This document shows, one piece after another, positions 1-11,466 of a stretch of DNA of 64,000 nt. The number at the start of each line of letters is the position of its first letter. Within the stretch, counting starts at the first letter, position 1. The translations under genes and the position numbers were made by a program. Source of the DNA: Chamaecrista fasciculata (taxonomy: Eukaryota > Streptophyta > Magnoliopsida > Fabales > Fabaceae); assembly GCA_003254925.1 (NCBI GenBank), contig QANZ01016482.1:173513-237512 (forward strand), read 5' to 3'. A model generated the notes under the pieces. The model had not been told where the DNA came from, searched no databases, and saw only the letters and a program-made list of their open reading frames with translations.

Positions 1-726
1 TGTTGTGCTCGATTGTGAACAATAGTGGATATGCCTTTTCTTTCAATTTCCACATTTTGTAGATATGACCGATATGATTACAACCTTGTGGTTTAATAAA
101 TATATTTACTTTTTCTTTTTAATTAATCGTTTTCATTTCAAACATGATGAAAAATATTAAAATTAAATCTTATAAGACTCAAGTTATTGATATGATTGTA
201 TTGATTTTTGTTGAATGAAGTCGACCATCAATATTTAGCCATATCATTTTCTAATTGGACCATCCAGTGCAAATGTAATTAAAATTAAGTGGTTTTAGCC
301 AATATTCATCTCTTTTCCAATCTAGTTTCTTTATCTCAATCTAGTTCTTTATTTTTTTTTTCCTGATATTTTGGTTCTATATTTTTCTTAAAAGTTTGAC
401 TCTTTAATTCCAACGATTGAATGTGGTCATACATCTCTCGTTTTAAGTTTGATTACAATGAGTTTGGAGTAACGTGTTATACTCAATGAGTCCTTTTCTT
501 TTTTGTTCAATTGGAGCCCTCACAAATTGGGTTTCAAAAGTGGGATGCTCCATGCTCTTCTTATAGTCAAACGAGCAAAATTGGTTGTATCTTTCTCACT
601 TCAAGTCCGATTGCAATGAGTTCGGAGCTACATTATTATGATGAGTCATTTTTTTTTTGCCTAGTTGAGACATCAACATATGAGATCAATTCGGGTCTGA
701 AAGTAATTTTTGAGGATTTGAGCTTA
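1..726. other. Intergenic DNA, no gene seen
   Basis: AT-rich sequence with no reading frame of recognisable content. Two stretches near 440-480 and 585-625 are loosely similar to each other (both contain a TTTGATTACAATGAG or CCGATTGCAATGAG type of motif), which suggests an old repeat or retroelement remnant. Nothing here can be assigned. Confidence 0.5.
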
Positions 727-735
727 TATTTTTAA

Positions 736-1162
736 GGGTAAATTACACTTTGGTACCCTGTGGTTTGACCCTATTTCACTTTGGTACCCTGTGGTTTGAA
801 ACTTAACACTTTGGTACCCTGTGGTATTCTCCATTAACACTTTGGTACCTTTTGGAACTATTTTGTAATTTTAACCATAACAAATTTTGCAAAAATTACA
901 TATTGACCCCAAAAAATTTTCAAAAAATTACAAATAGGTCCCTGGATACATATTATATAGGGACTAAAATGAAAAATTTAAAATTTTTTTGGGGTCAATA
1001 TGTAATTTTTGTAAAATTTATGGTTAAAATTACAAAATAGCTCCAAAGGGTACCAAAGTGTTAATGGAGAATACCACAGGGTACCAAAGTGTCAAGTTTC
1101 AAACCACAGGGTACCAAAGTGAAATAGGGTCAAACCACAGGGTACCAAAGTGTAATTTACCC
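736..1162. mobile_element. Foldback MITE, Mutator-like, 427 bp
   Basis: The two arms are long inverted repeats. The left arm begins GGGTAAATTACACTTTGG and holds several GGTACCCTGTGG units. The right arm ends with the reverse complement. A perfect 9-bp target duplication, TATTTTTAA, flanks it (727-735 and 1163-1171). Nine-base duplications with long terminal inverted repeats are typical of Mutator-like elements. There is no coding capacity. It lies about 210 bp upstream of the POLD4 start codon, so it sits in or just beyond that promoter. Confidence 0.85.
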
Positions 1163-1263
1163 TATTTTTAAAGATCTAGGGACTGTTTTGTTAGAATTTA
1201 AAGATCCTATGTTGACTTTGCAATTAACTCTGTTTGAGAGAGGCGGTGGGGGGAAAATAATAA

Positions 1264-1272
1264 TATATAAAT
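1264..1272 (+). promoter_or_regulatory. Possible TATA box of the POLD4 gene
   Basis: TATATAAAT lies 104 bp upstream of the start codon at 1376. The spacing leaves room for a short 5' leader. AT-rich surroundings make a chance match possible. Confidence 0.4.
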
Positions 1273-1375
1273 TTCAAAAGAAATAAAAGGAGCCTTTAAA
1301 AAGAAGAAAAGGTTTTGGATTGGAGATTTCAAAATTTGAAAAGCGAGAGTCACAGAGGGAAATCAGAAAACGGAG

Positions 1376-2612
1376 ATGGCGTCCTCAGGAAGCATGAAGG
1401 GTTTCTACAGGCAGAAGAAGAAGGCAAACTCGTCTTCCAAGTCTTCGGCCAAATCTTCATCTTCTTCCAAGAAATCTCGTACTCTTGGTTCCGATAACGC
1501 GCAACCACCGTACCTCGTCTCCCATGGCGGCACCCTCGATCTCAAAGGTCTCTTCTCTCTCATCCATTTACTCTCTCTTATCCCCATCGTTCTGTATCAG
1601 ATTGTTTGTTCACTGTTGCTTGCTTGATTTTGTTGATGGGCTTTTATTGGTATTCCCTCGCGTACTGATGATTCTCTTTTTCTAGGGTTTCTCGCACAGT
1701 ATTTCCTTTCGTTTCTCGTCTTAGATTACTCTGCTGGTTTTTGATGCGTAAAGTTTTCAATATAAATTCAAATTGAGATTAGGGTTTAATGTGTTTGCAT
1801 TTGTAAAATGGATAAGCTTGTACTGTAAAGATGCCCTACAAAGATACCTTTGGGAACATGATGTCGATGTTTTAAATTCATCGTTTATTTGTTTTTTGTA
1901 ATGGATAAACATACAAATCAAAGAACAGACATGGCTTTCCTTGAGATTGATCAATTCGCCTACAGATTATTACTATTAAAGGAGTTTCCTTAAAACATTT
2001 TGGATGTATGATCAACACCTTACATAAGTACAACATTAAGAATTTTTGTAAATATAAAGACAAAAGTAACTGAAGAAAAACTTATAAACAAAGTTGAAGG
2101 TAGAGCTCTTCATAGCATCACCCTTTGGAAATGCTCAAGCCTCAAATGAATGTAATAGTTAAGACGGAACTTTCTGATATTGTTTTTGTTTTCCGAAAGA
2201 TATCTTTGAGGGGTATGGTGGAGATCAAAAGATGTCTAGTTAGATTGTAACATGAATGTTCTAGCTCTTTTGCATTATGTTTTTTGACTGGTTTCCAATT
2301 TATTCTTGTTGACAAAATGGAAAAATAGCAGCACATGGCAAAGGTTTGATATCCCTAATGATATAGAATTGCTATGATTATCTGACATAATCCAATCTGC
2401 TTTCATCTCTGTTGATAGATGATGTTAATGAGTACGATGAAATGCTGCGACAATTTGACTTGAACATGGCATATGGGCCATGTCTTGGGATGAGCAGATT
2501 AGAACGTTGGGAACGTGCTTGTAAGTTGGGTTTAAACCCACCTGAAGAAGTTGAGGCACTTTTGAAAGGTGGAAAAGTCCAGACAAATTGCTTGTGGGAC
2601 GGCCGCATTTAG
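1376..2612 (+). CDS. POLD4: DNA polymerase delta small subunit (POLD4/p12-like)
   Basis: POLD4 is the smallest subunit of DNA polymerase delta and acts in the nucleus at replication forks, where it stabilises the holoenzyme and contacts PCNA. Two coding exons: 1376-1547 and 2419-2612. The donor is AAAG/GTCT, the acceptor is TTGATAG, and the intron is phase 1. The product is 121 residues, close to the usual plant length. The N-terminus, MKGFYRQKK, starts a basic tail followed by a serine-rich linker. The C-terminal half carries the family signature: LRQFDLNMAYGPC, then SRLERWERACKLGLNPP, then EEVEALL. The start was chosen because it is the first ATG of the frame and gives the expected basic tail. 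It converges with the TRB gene on the other strand. Family assignment is confident. The exon junction is inferred from frame and conserved sequence. Confidence 0.92.
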
Positions 2613-3719
2613 AAGGTTGTAAGAATTCCCTCTATATTCCAAGGCTTGTATTTAAACAATGGGGAAAAGAGGGGGTGGATGGGAGCAAAGGTAAAACAAA
2701 TCTGCTTTTGGCTTTGCTTATCTAATTTCTGTATTTCTCGTTTTCTTCTTTCAGTTGTCATTAACCAAATGACAGGGTTATGGATTAACTAGTATTTGTC
2801 AGTTGTATGCTTTATTAATATATGTCAAGTTGATATGACCACTGCAATCGTTTTGCCTCTTGCTTATGGATTGTGCGCAAGAAAAAAAAAAGACTTTGTT
2901 ATTATATCTTCTCACATGGCTCTTCATAAAAAAAGAAAAATATATAATGTAGGTTGGATTGCAGGGGCCAGTGGCCACCCTATATCTACTTTATATAGAG
3001 AAACCTTTCCCAGTTTGGGAACGTCAGAAATTTTAGGTTTGTTGAAAAAAAAATGCCTAATTTGCAAGGAAATCATCATGATAACAATTGCTAGAGGAGT
3101 CAACGAAGCTCAGCTGAAAAAAAATTAAATCATGTAACACAGCAGGAATACTAATAAGCACTCATCACTTATTTCATAACTCGGGCTAAGCGAGGCACTG
3201 AATTAATTCATCGAATTCATTCTTTTGAGTCTGAGTAAACCTTGTTTCAAAAAACTCGAGTAATTTGGATTTGTCGAATTTTTCCTTCAATGACTAGATA
3301 AACTTCAATAATTCATTTAAAATTTGAATATTGATTTGGATACTCAACATATATCCAATGACAAAGAGTTACCCCCAAGGCAACCTCACTATCACTAAAA
3401 TTCTGGTTTTCCTTATTAACTACTTCCAAAAATCTAAACAGATCTTCAATCAAGTCTGCCCTCTATTTTAGTGAATTGACAAAGCCCCATAAGCTATAAA
3501 TATACACGGGAACAACAGCTCTTAAAAAATTGCAAGGAATTTATAAATTTGTACAAAACCTCCGGAAAATATACTAATAAAGGTACATTCTAAGTAAATC
3601 ACGAGAAAGGTAACCAATATATGTACAATATAGACATCTGCAAATGATAAATATGTATCTGCCTGTCAGTCGTTAGAATTGGTGATTTGCTCCACATGTC
3701 TGATTCATCAAACTTCTCA
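2613..3719. other. Convergent intergenic region between POLD4 and TRB 3' ends
   Basis: This should hold the 3' untranslated ends of both genes. No coding frame is convincing: an open frame at 2796-3128 has no recognisable content and is rich in lysine from A runs. No transposon ends were recognised. Confidence 0.5.
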
Positions 3720-6700
3720 TCAGGCTCGCATCAACTCTACGGACTGCCTCTGCAATAATAAGATCTCTCCACAGTCAAATCCACATATCTGATCACACCA
3801 TTTGAATTGTTTAAAAGAGAGAAACTATGTGCTTACAGACCGGATGACCGGCTTGAATGGAAAATACAAGAGAATTTGAATAAAAATATCTCATTGACAT
3901 CCTTAAGCTTCATAGCCACCTTCAAAAGTATCTACCAAGAAATTTTCTACAAATTTATCACGAGAAAAAAAAAATGAAAAAAATACTAACAATGGAGGTG
4001 TACCAATTTTGGGGTGTTTCTCCCATTAAGTGTCTTCAATGCAGCATCTGCAAAAGCTTGAGCTGCCTCAGCATCAGCTTCTGCAGCCTCTGCTTCCCTT
4101 TCTGCTTCTTCAGCTTCTGCTACAGCAGCTTCTGCTTCTGCAACAGCTCTAGCAGCAACAACAGCTGCCTCTTGTGCTGTCATAGACCTTATCTTTGCTA
4201 ATTCCAAATCTATCTGAGACTTTGTAAGGACAGTAGGCTCATCTTTATCAATCTTCATAGAGAACCTCTGCCTTGTGTCTAACAATGATATGGATGAGTT
4301 TCTTCTTCTGTCAGGATATGCTGGGGTAGGTGCAATCCTATATTTGCGTTTTACCTGTAAAATCAGACAAAACCCAAGAGTAAGATCTATAACTGAATCA
4401 ACTAAATTTAATAGTCCGCAAAATGACAAACTTCTTCTGGTTAAAAGCTAAAACCAGAGAAACTTCTACTACAGAAAAGAAGCCGTTCTTATCAAGAGGA
4501 TGCAGCCATCACAGAGGAAAAAGTTCTCCACCATCATCATCATTATAGTGAAGGCCTAGCACGAACGTTAACTTGAAAAGTAGAAATGATTGAGCACAAT
4601 TATCAGCTTCTAAATAACCAAAACAGGTAAGATATCTGTTGAAAAATGAAATTGCAGAACCAAGTGCATTTAGAAAAAACTTGAGCTTTGGCATCAGCAT
4701 AATTGAAAGCAGAAGCCAGCTAAGTGGTAAATCTTAGAATGACAGGTCTCTCCTTCACGAAAAAGATATACAATATTGGGCTTCTTGCTTAAGTTAGAAT
4801 TAGAGACCACAAAGAGGGGATATCTCCTTCCTATAGTATATGAAATTGCAAATGAATTCAATGTGTGTAGTCCAAACATGGTTTGGGTCAGAAGATGAAT
4901 ATCAGCTATGACATCATAAAACAAGTGGAACCTGATATATACCTTGATTAATTTTCCACTTGCAGTCAAAGATTTCAGTTTTGCTGACAACAACCTTCTG
5001 AAGTCTGGAGGTGCCCAGTACTGGTCCTATAATGTATGTATCACCGAAATTCAAAGCCAAGTTGAAAACAATATAAGAACACATCTCAAATATAAAATAT
5101 AGCATCATCCTACCAAAAGGGATACTAAACACTTGAATTTCACAACATGCATACAGTGCCATTCCTCTAGCAACAAAACGAAATCCCTCATCCGTTTGAT
5201 TCACTGAAATAACATCTCAATTTGTTCCATATTCAAAACAGATTCCATCTTACGAAGCAATTCATTTTCTGGTGATCTACTTCACTGTGCTGAATAGAAC
5301 AGCTTCCAAGCACATCTACAAAGTTTCATAAAAATAATTGATGCAGAGAACAAGGAGGTCAACTATGAAAAGATATCTATTTTCAAAATATATATGTAAT
5401 ATTTTTAGAGATTTTACTGTGAAATCTCATCATAATCCATGTAAAATGCATTTTGGTCAACTATGGGCATACTTGTAATTTAACTTTTGGTTTTGGGGGA
5501 GGTCTGCATAAATACTCAAAACAGAGGAGATACCATATGAAGATTTAAGCCATCTCACAAAGGACGGAATATTTTTACCCTAAATTCTGATAATTACAAT
5601 ACATTAACAGCAATCATCTTACCTCTGCACTTTCTTCATTAAATTTCTCAACTTTTTAAAGAGTAATAGTAATTGTTCAAACTACCCCACTCTCATGCAC
5701 AATACAAAGAGATTACAATCATAGGAAAAATATGAAAATATTTAAACAAGGTGATCCAACACAGACACACACTAGCACATATCAGTTTAACTTTATTATT
5801 TCACACTTCCATCCTCCATCCATAATTTTGCATTACAAATAATAAGATATACTTCACGTCATCTTGAATTACCAAAACGTTTTACCCAACAAGACTTTCA
5901 CAAAAGACATTCACTTATATAATATAAAATATAAATCACAGCTCCACAAAGAAAAAAAAAAGATAAATCATTGAACAAAAGTAAATAAAGTAAAAGGGCT
6001 AGGGCAAGAGAGACAGAGAGACTAGAGGTAATAGTATAGTTTCTAGAGATAGATATACAATTAAGTAAAAAACAATTGACAAGGCCATTTAAACCACAAA
6101 AGTCAGAGAACTTGTCATCCTTCCCCACAAACTAACAAATTTATATTGTGGTTTTGGGAGCCATAAATGGTCTCACTATGATAAAGAAAGACAGAAATCC
6201 AGGATATTTACAAAACCAAAGGATGAAATGACTTGAAGCATTAAGAAAAACAGAATTTAGATTTTGACATTAATGTTATACCTCTATGTAAGCTGAAATA
6301 TTGGTCTTGTTGGATCCGCCAGACTCCTTCAGGCTAGTTATAGCTTCTATTATAAGGTTATCCAATCTGTATAAAGAAAACATGAAATGACAAATAAAGT
6401 TGACAAATTTGAAGTTTCAACAAATATAAGATCTTTCAATCATATTAGCTTCAGTATCACTGATTGTTTATAAAATTGACCTACAATCAATGGTCCTAGC
6501 ATTTCTCCAATCATGGTTACCAATCACAATCTTTATCACCAATTTTCCACCTTAAAGAAGCTATAAAATGATGCCATCTAGACATCTTGTAATGACCCAT
6601 CATGAATTTTATGTAATTTTTGATTGTGTAATTGCATGGAACCATTAAACAAACAACTTTAAAGGCTCAATAAAACAGCTCAAGAGGAAGAAAACTCTGC

Positions 6701-7302
6701 ATAAAACCCTTGAAGTAAAGTGCCACTTTCTGCCACAACCCAGGTTGATAAAATTAATTTAATGAATCACCCCATTAAAATACAAATAGAAAGAGTTCCA
6801 CCTCAAAATAGACCTCTTTGGACCAGGAATCTGCAGCATATCCCTAGGAACTTGAGAAGCCTTGACATCCACAGTTTCTTCATCACTCGGAACAACAGAA
6901 GTGGCAGTCGTAGGGTTCTCATCCTGTTTTGGGACCTGTTGCACCCTTCGAACAGCTAACCTAGACTTGTCCCTCGAGCTCCATCCATTTGCCATGACAC
7001 TTAGATTTCTCCATTTATCCTGTCCCATATTAAAACCACATTAAATAATCAGCATGCATAGAAACATGAAAGGTCCAGCACAAATTCCTCAACAAAGATC
7101 TCCCACCAGAAGACAAGAAAATAAACATGGAGACATCCTAATGGAAGCAAACCTTGAGATCTACATTAGACCGCAGATACAAGACACTACTAAACTCAGG
7201 ATCCTTAAGAATTGTGCGCCATTTCCCAACTCCATGCTTAACTACTCCAGCTTTGAGCGCTGCTTCTTCTTCTGCTGTCCATTTCTGCTTAGGAGCACCC
7301 AT
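3720..7302 (-). CDS. TRB: Telomere repeat-binding factor, single Myb histone type
   Basis: TRB proteins bind telomeric repeats and telobox promoter motifs in the plant nucleus. Coding exons on the minus strand: 7302-7153, 7019-6802, 6366-6282, 5026-4943, 4354-4004 and 3749-3720, giving 305 residues, close to the family norm of about 300. Domain order: N-terminal Myb, starting [13 protein letters not shown], with the telobox signature VDLKDKWRNL spanning the first intron (residues 47-56); a linker; a central H1/H5-like domain (residues 124-185) with [15 protein letters not shown] and [20 protein letters not shown]; and a C-terminal alanine/glutamate coiled coil (about 235-285). The last exon, ending ELMRA, is inferred from a GT-AG intron that keeps the frame. 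Reading through instead ends at 3986 with a different tail. A 5' leader intron (about 8215-7333) is suggested by GT and AG sites. Only the last exon is uncertain. Confidence 0.92.
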
Positions 7303-7332
7303 TAGGAACAGCAACTTCTAGTTCTATCTCAA

Positions 7333-8215
7333 CTGCAAGAACATAATGTATAAATATAGAGTTAATTTCCATTTAACAAAATAAAAAACATTCAACCGTA
7401 GTAAAACACTTAAAATTTTGGGTGTTGTTTACTTGTTTCAGAACCTATTCTATTCATTCATAAATTGATTTTAAAGCTTCTTAACTCTAATGACACATAC
7501 AGTTCTAACTTCTCTAACAATGTGTTTTCATACTCTAATAACAAAAGAACTATCAACTTTGGGTTTGTTTTAACTTTTAACGACCACCTCTCACCCTGTA
7601 ATTTTAATATCAATGCATACCGTTTACTTGCAGAATTATTTAGTTTATTACTTCAAAATATTCAAGAGTCAAGACACTCAATAAGTAATACTTTTTTCGA
7701 CTTCATTTACTCTTTTCCTCTACATACCATTTACTGGTCCATTTCTCTAAAACTCTGAATTTACTCATCAAGAATGTTAACCTTGGGGAGATTCACCACA
7801 CATTTTTTCCCAGCATACAGAAAGCCAAACTACTCCAATGACTATGAATACAATTACACAAATCACCTCGGATCAAGCACAGTAAGTTTTCCTTTAGGAA
7901 CCTGACCTTAAATTTCAAATCTCCATGTTCGATATTCTCCAAAACATAGAATAAATCACGAGTACCAATAAGATTAAAACACAAACCACAGAGATCAAAT
8001 TGCACAGATGTACATTTGTAGATCAACATAAAGCAGGGGACGGCGTTCTTCCTAGAACGAATAAAATATCTAAATTACTGACACAAAATTCCCTCACCAA
8101 AAAACAATAATTTTCCCCCATCTAACAAAACCCTAAAACACAAAGTGTAACGAATTGATTAAGAGAGAGAGAGAGAGAGATTTTGGCAAGAGAGCATATA
8201 GATGATGTGGGTTAC
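7333..8215 (-). other. Probable 5' UTR intron of the TRB gene
   Basis: On the minus strand a donor AAGAG/GTAAC at 8216/8215 and an acceptor TTGCAG at 7333 bracket a region with no coding content. The short exon 7332-7303 carries the last 30 bases of the leader. A dinucleotide AG tract (8162-8180) lies just inside the intron. Leader introns are common in plant housekeeping genes. A transcript would settle it. Confidence 0.5.
8162..8180. repeat. (AG)n microsatellite
   Basis: An uninterrupted AG dinucleotide run of about 19 bases in the inferred first intron of the TRB gene, close to its 5' end. GA/CT tracts near transcription starts are common in plants and can bind BBR/BPC factors; a function here is only inferred. 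Confidence 0.8.
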
Positions 8216-8379
8216 CTCTTGGGAGCGAAAACCCTACGCGAAATGGATTGGATTGGTAAAGAGGCCAATGGATTTTGCCGATAAGCAATATTCGCGTTTT
8301 GCTCAGTGGTTAGGTTTCAGACGAAACCATACGTCGCTCGCGCCCATCGTCGTGGTCCTGGATAGTTTAGAAGGAATAT

Positions 8380-8930
8380 AGTTGCCGGAATCTACAGAAA
8401 TGCTTATAATTATTAAACTGATATTAAAAAATGATGGCTTATAATTTTTTATTTGGTTTATTATTATTCAAACAATGTATTCTGTATTTTTCTATGAATG
8501 ATACGTGGTGCTAGAAAACAGTATTGTGTAACCTGATCTGATCCCAGGTAAAAAAAAAACAAAAAGGGTGACTCATTACAAAATACAAATGAACATCTTT
8601 CTGATAAAAATCTTTTTTTTCTTGGTCAAGAAAATCGTAGGACATAAAAAAATAATAATAAATACTACACATGCTACAATTATTATATTTTTGTTTTTCT
8701 GTATCTACATTTGTTTCAATTATTTTATATTTATATCCTATCCGTAGTTAATCTCAAAATATTTGAAAAAAATGAATAATATATATAAATTAAAACGCCC
8801 TTAAAAACATTAATAAAACGAGGGTATCTTTCTTTATTATTTTAAGTTTTTAACTCTGTATTTTATATATTTTAAAATATATTAATAAAATATGAAAACA
8901 AAAGTATAATATATATATTCTAATCATCAA
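8380..8930. other. AT-rich intergenic DNA
   Basis: No reading frame, no clear inverted repeat and no RNA gene was seen. It separates the 5' end of the TRB gene from the transposon-rich region to the right. Confidence 0.5.
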
Positions 8931-9262
8931 TTTTCAAGGATATTAGATATTATATCCTATCTTTTGGTCCCCGTATCACTTTTGATCTCATATCTTTTGA
9001 TCAGGTTGTAGAATTGGTCCCATAACTTTGCAAAAAAGTTTCATCGTCAGTCCCACCTGACCCATAGCTATGAGACTAATTTTGCACCTAATTCAAAGCT
9101 ATAGGACCAATTCTGCTAGTTGATCAAAAGATATGGGACCAAAAACGTAACTCGGGACCAAATTTGCAACCTGAACAAAAAATATGGGATCAAAAGTGTA
9201 ACAAAAAATTTTATCAAACCAAATTGAGACCTAAGTAAAAGTTATGGTACCAAAAGTGCACT
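8931..9262. mobile_element. MITE-like foldback remnant
   Basis: The left part carries TTTTGGTCCCCGTATCAC and the right part the roughly inverted GTACCAAAAGTGCACTTTAA. Several internal GGGACCA / TGGTCCC units are in opposing orientation. Target duplications were not found, so the ends are approximate. The right-hand motif resembles the left end of the element starting at about 63791. Confidence 0.5.
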
Positions 9263-9272
9263 TTAACCTTTT

Positions 9273-9735
9273 TTAAATAAAAATATAACTTGTTTCAAAA
9301 TATATTTCATGATAATTTTGATATATTTAAGTTGGAAACAATAAATTTAACTTTTTCCAATCTGTTGGCCAAAAAAAAAAAAACTTTTTCCAATCTATTA
9401 CATTTACGGCCATGCTTACTAAATCTCAAAAGAATAGTTATTCTATAAACTTGAAGGGTGAAATAATAATTACGGCCATGTCATTTTTCATGCCAGAATT
9501 TGGATCCCTGAATCCGTCCAAGAAGTGGGGATGAATTACTATTATCACCTCTCTTCCAATCAGACTTTAACTACGTACCACCTGTAGAACATCACAAAAC
9601 AGAATGTTTTAGTCTAATCACTAGTAGTCTTCATGTCGTTAGTTCTGTTTCTTATAATTTCCAAACATAATATAGCTTTAACATTCCACTATGTATCTCA
9701 GTTATAAACTAATATGTATTGATTCTGAAGACAGC
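9273..9735. repeat. Segmental duplicate of 18563-19012 (EMG1-locus 3' flank)
   Basis: This stretch aligns almost throughout with 18563-19012, sharing for instance GGATCCCTGAATCCGTCCAA and CTAATCACTAGTAGTCTTC. A second shared block follows (10676-10797 here, 19495-19616 there). In the fuller copy these blocks surround the last exon of a damaged EMG1/NEP1-like gene, so this is the remains of the 3' end of a second EMG1-like locus. Confidence 0.8.
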
Positions 9736-10675
9736 ATCTATTTTGGTCCCTCACTTATGCTTAATGTTTTAAATTGGTCCCTCAATTATTTTTCGTTCCG
9801 TGTTAGTCCTCAGTTTTCCAAAACTTGGCACTGTTAGTCCCTAAACGTTTTTCATCCAAAATTTTTGGTAAAAAAAAAAGAAAAAAATTAACTTTAATCT
9901 CCCAAAAATTTTATTATTTTGCATTAAAGTCCTTTTTCTTTTATGATAGGATCACAACATAAGAATAAAAAAGAAATTGAGGTTTTAATAGATTTCACCC
10001 AAAAATCAAAAGAAAAAAAGCAGAAAATGTAGAAAAATGCAGCAACAACAGCTTCTTCTTCTATTTCTATTTCTATGCAGCACCACCAGTCCACCACTAG
10101 AGGTGTATACGGGCCGAGTTTTGACCAGGGCCAGTTCGGGCCACTGGGTGCAATCAGGCCCAACCAGGCCAATTTTTTTTTAAAAAAATTTATTTAAGTT
10201 ATTTATTATATATTAATCAAAAAATTAATTTTGGATCACTTTAATGATGTTTTTATTATTAAAAACATTTAATTTGATTTATTTATTAAAAAATTATTGA
10301 TTTAAAAATAAAAATTAATGTATATTTTTTATAATAAAAGAATGTTTTGTAAAAAAAAATATAAACGTATATAATAAAAATAAAAAAAATAAATAAAGGT
10401 ATACTCGGGGTTGGATTTAAGACACCAAAACTCGGGACTCGACCCGGCCTGATTTCAAAAAAGAGACCTGGACGGGCCGTATAATGTTTGTACACCCCTA
10501 ACCACCCCTACTCCCACCATCGCCGACACCACAGTCGCCGCCGATGCTGCCACCACCACCACCACCATCATCATCTGCTGCCGCTTCCATCCTCCTCTGT
10601 AAAAAAAAAATAAAAAAAAATAATCCACATTCTGTCCTCAAGCGCCGACCACGAGCTTGATTTATTGGGCAGCGT
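9736..10675. mobile_element. Truncated Mutator-like element inside the EMG1-flank relic
   Basis: The left end, TTTTGGTCCCTCACTTATG followed by a TTTTTCGTTCCGTGTTAG-like segment, matches the left end of the complete Pack-MULE at 50986-51810. No matching right terminal repeat was found. The interior is GC-rich between 10500 and 10590, with CCACCACC and CGCCGACACC runs unlike the AT-rich surroundings, which suggests captured host sequence. It replaces the part of the EMG1 flank that should hold the last exon. Confidence 0.55.
10098..10500. mobile_element. hAT-like MITE
   Basis: The left end is TAGAGGTGTATACGGGCC and the right end CGGGCCGT...TACACCCCTA, roughly inverted copies of each other, as in hAT-type non-autonomous elements. 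The flanks TCCACCAC and ACCACCCC agree at 6 of 8 positions but lie in a CCACC-rich tract. The interior is very AT-rich and non-coding. It is nested in the truncated Mutator-like element. Confidence 0.55.
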
Positions 10676-10797
10676 CACTTAGATGACAATGATGATAGTG
10701 GTGATGATGATAACATTGATCTTGAAAGGGATAGTTAAATATAATTACAATCTACGACTAATGAACTCATGCAAAACTACTCTAGTTCAGTATTTTA
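10676..10797. repeat. Second block of the EMG1-flank duplicate
   Basis: Nearly identical to 19495-19616, both containing GATGATGATAACATTGATCT. In the fuller copy this block lies in the last intron of the EMG1-like pseudogene. Its short acidic plus-strand frame is probably incidental. Confidence 0.75.
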
Positions 10798-10894
10798 ATT
10801 TGATCATGAAATTTTTTTATATTTTATTACTACTTTTCTCAATTTTAAAATCTAATTTAATTGAGAAAACTCAGAAAAGACTCCATAAGCTTTA

Positions 10895-10960
10895 GGCGGG
10901 CAAAATGATAGGTGAAGGCCGTGAAGCAGCCGCTCTCGAACTAAGAAATTAGGCCCAACG
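10895..10960. repeat. Conserved GC-rich block upstream of T1
   Basis: The stretch around GGTGAAGGCCGTGAAGCAGC recurs upstream of T5 (about 34740-34780) and T6 (about 40912-40942). In all three it starts a short frame, MMGEGREAAA or nearly so. It is more GC-rich than its neighbours. It may be a relic exon or a regulatory element of the ancestral duplicated unit. Confidence 0.5.
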
Positions 10961-10982
10961 AATTACAGTTTTAATTTTCTTA

Positions 10983-11214
10983 AGAGTAAACTAACAATTT
11001 GGTCCCTGAAAGATCACCAAGCTGACAACTAGGTCTCTGAAAAATTGAATTGTACAATTTAGTCTCTGAAAGATCACAATAGTATACTAATTAGTCCTTT
11101 TTATGAACTAAATAGTATATTATTTTATTTTTTCAATGACTAAAAAATATACCATTTTAATATTTTAAGGACTAAATTATACATTTCAACTTTCAAGGAC
11201 TGAGTTGTCTGTCA
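10983..11214. mobile_element. Small MITE-like insertion upstream of T1
   Basis: Compared with the T5 upstream region (around 36801), T1 has about 230 extra bases bounded by TCTTA on both sides. The ends contain CAATTTGGTCCCTGAAAG and its rough inverse. The T5 sequence reads straight across, so it is an empty site. The short flanking repeat does not decide the superfamily. Confidence 0.6.
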
Positions 11215-11466
11215 TCTTACCTAATGATCTTGGGCCAGTAATTTTGTATTATTAATTCTGGCCCATCAGAGATAACTCAGTTTCCGCCGTTAGATGATGA
11301 CCTACTTTCAAACGGGGCTCTATATATCTTAGATGTTCTTATTTGTATATAATACAATTTTTACGTTGATATTCATATCTATACTACCATATGCTAATTG
11401 CGACATTTCTTTCATATTAAACGTTTTCTTTTCCCCAAAAAGAGTAATCAAGAACACAAAACCCTC

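Noticed and set aside
2796-3128. A 110-codon frame downstream of POLD4
   Set aside because: It starts within the likely 3' untranslated region and includes runs of K from A tracts. No protein family is suggested.
4914-5204. A 96-codon minus-strand frame containing the TRB exon 4 region
   Set aside because: It is in another frame than the exon and runs into the intron. The real exon is only 5026-4943.
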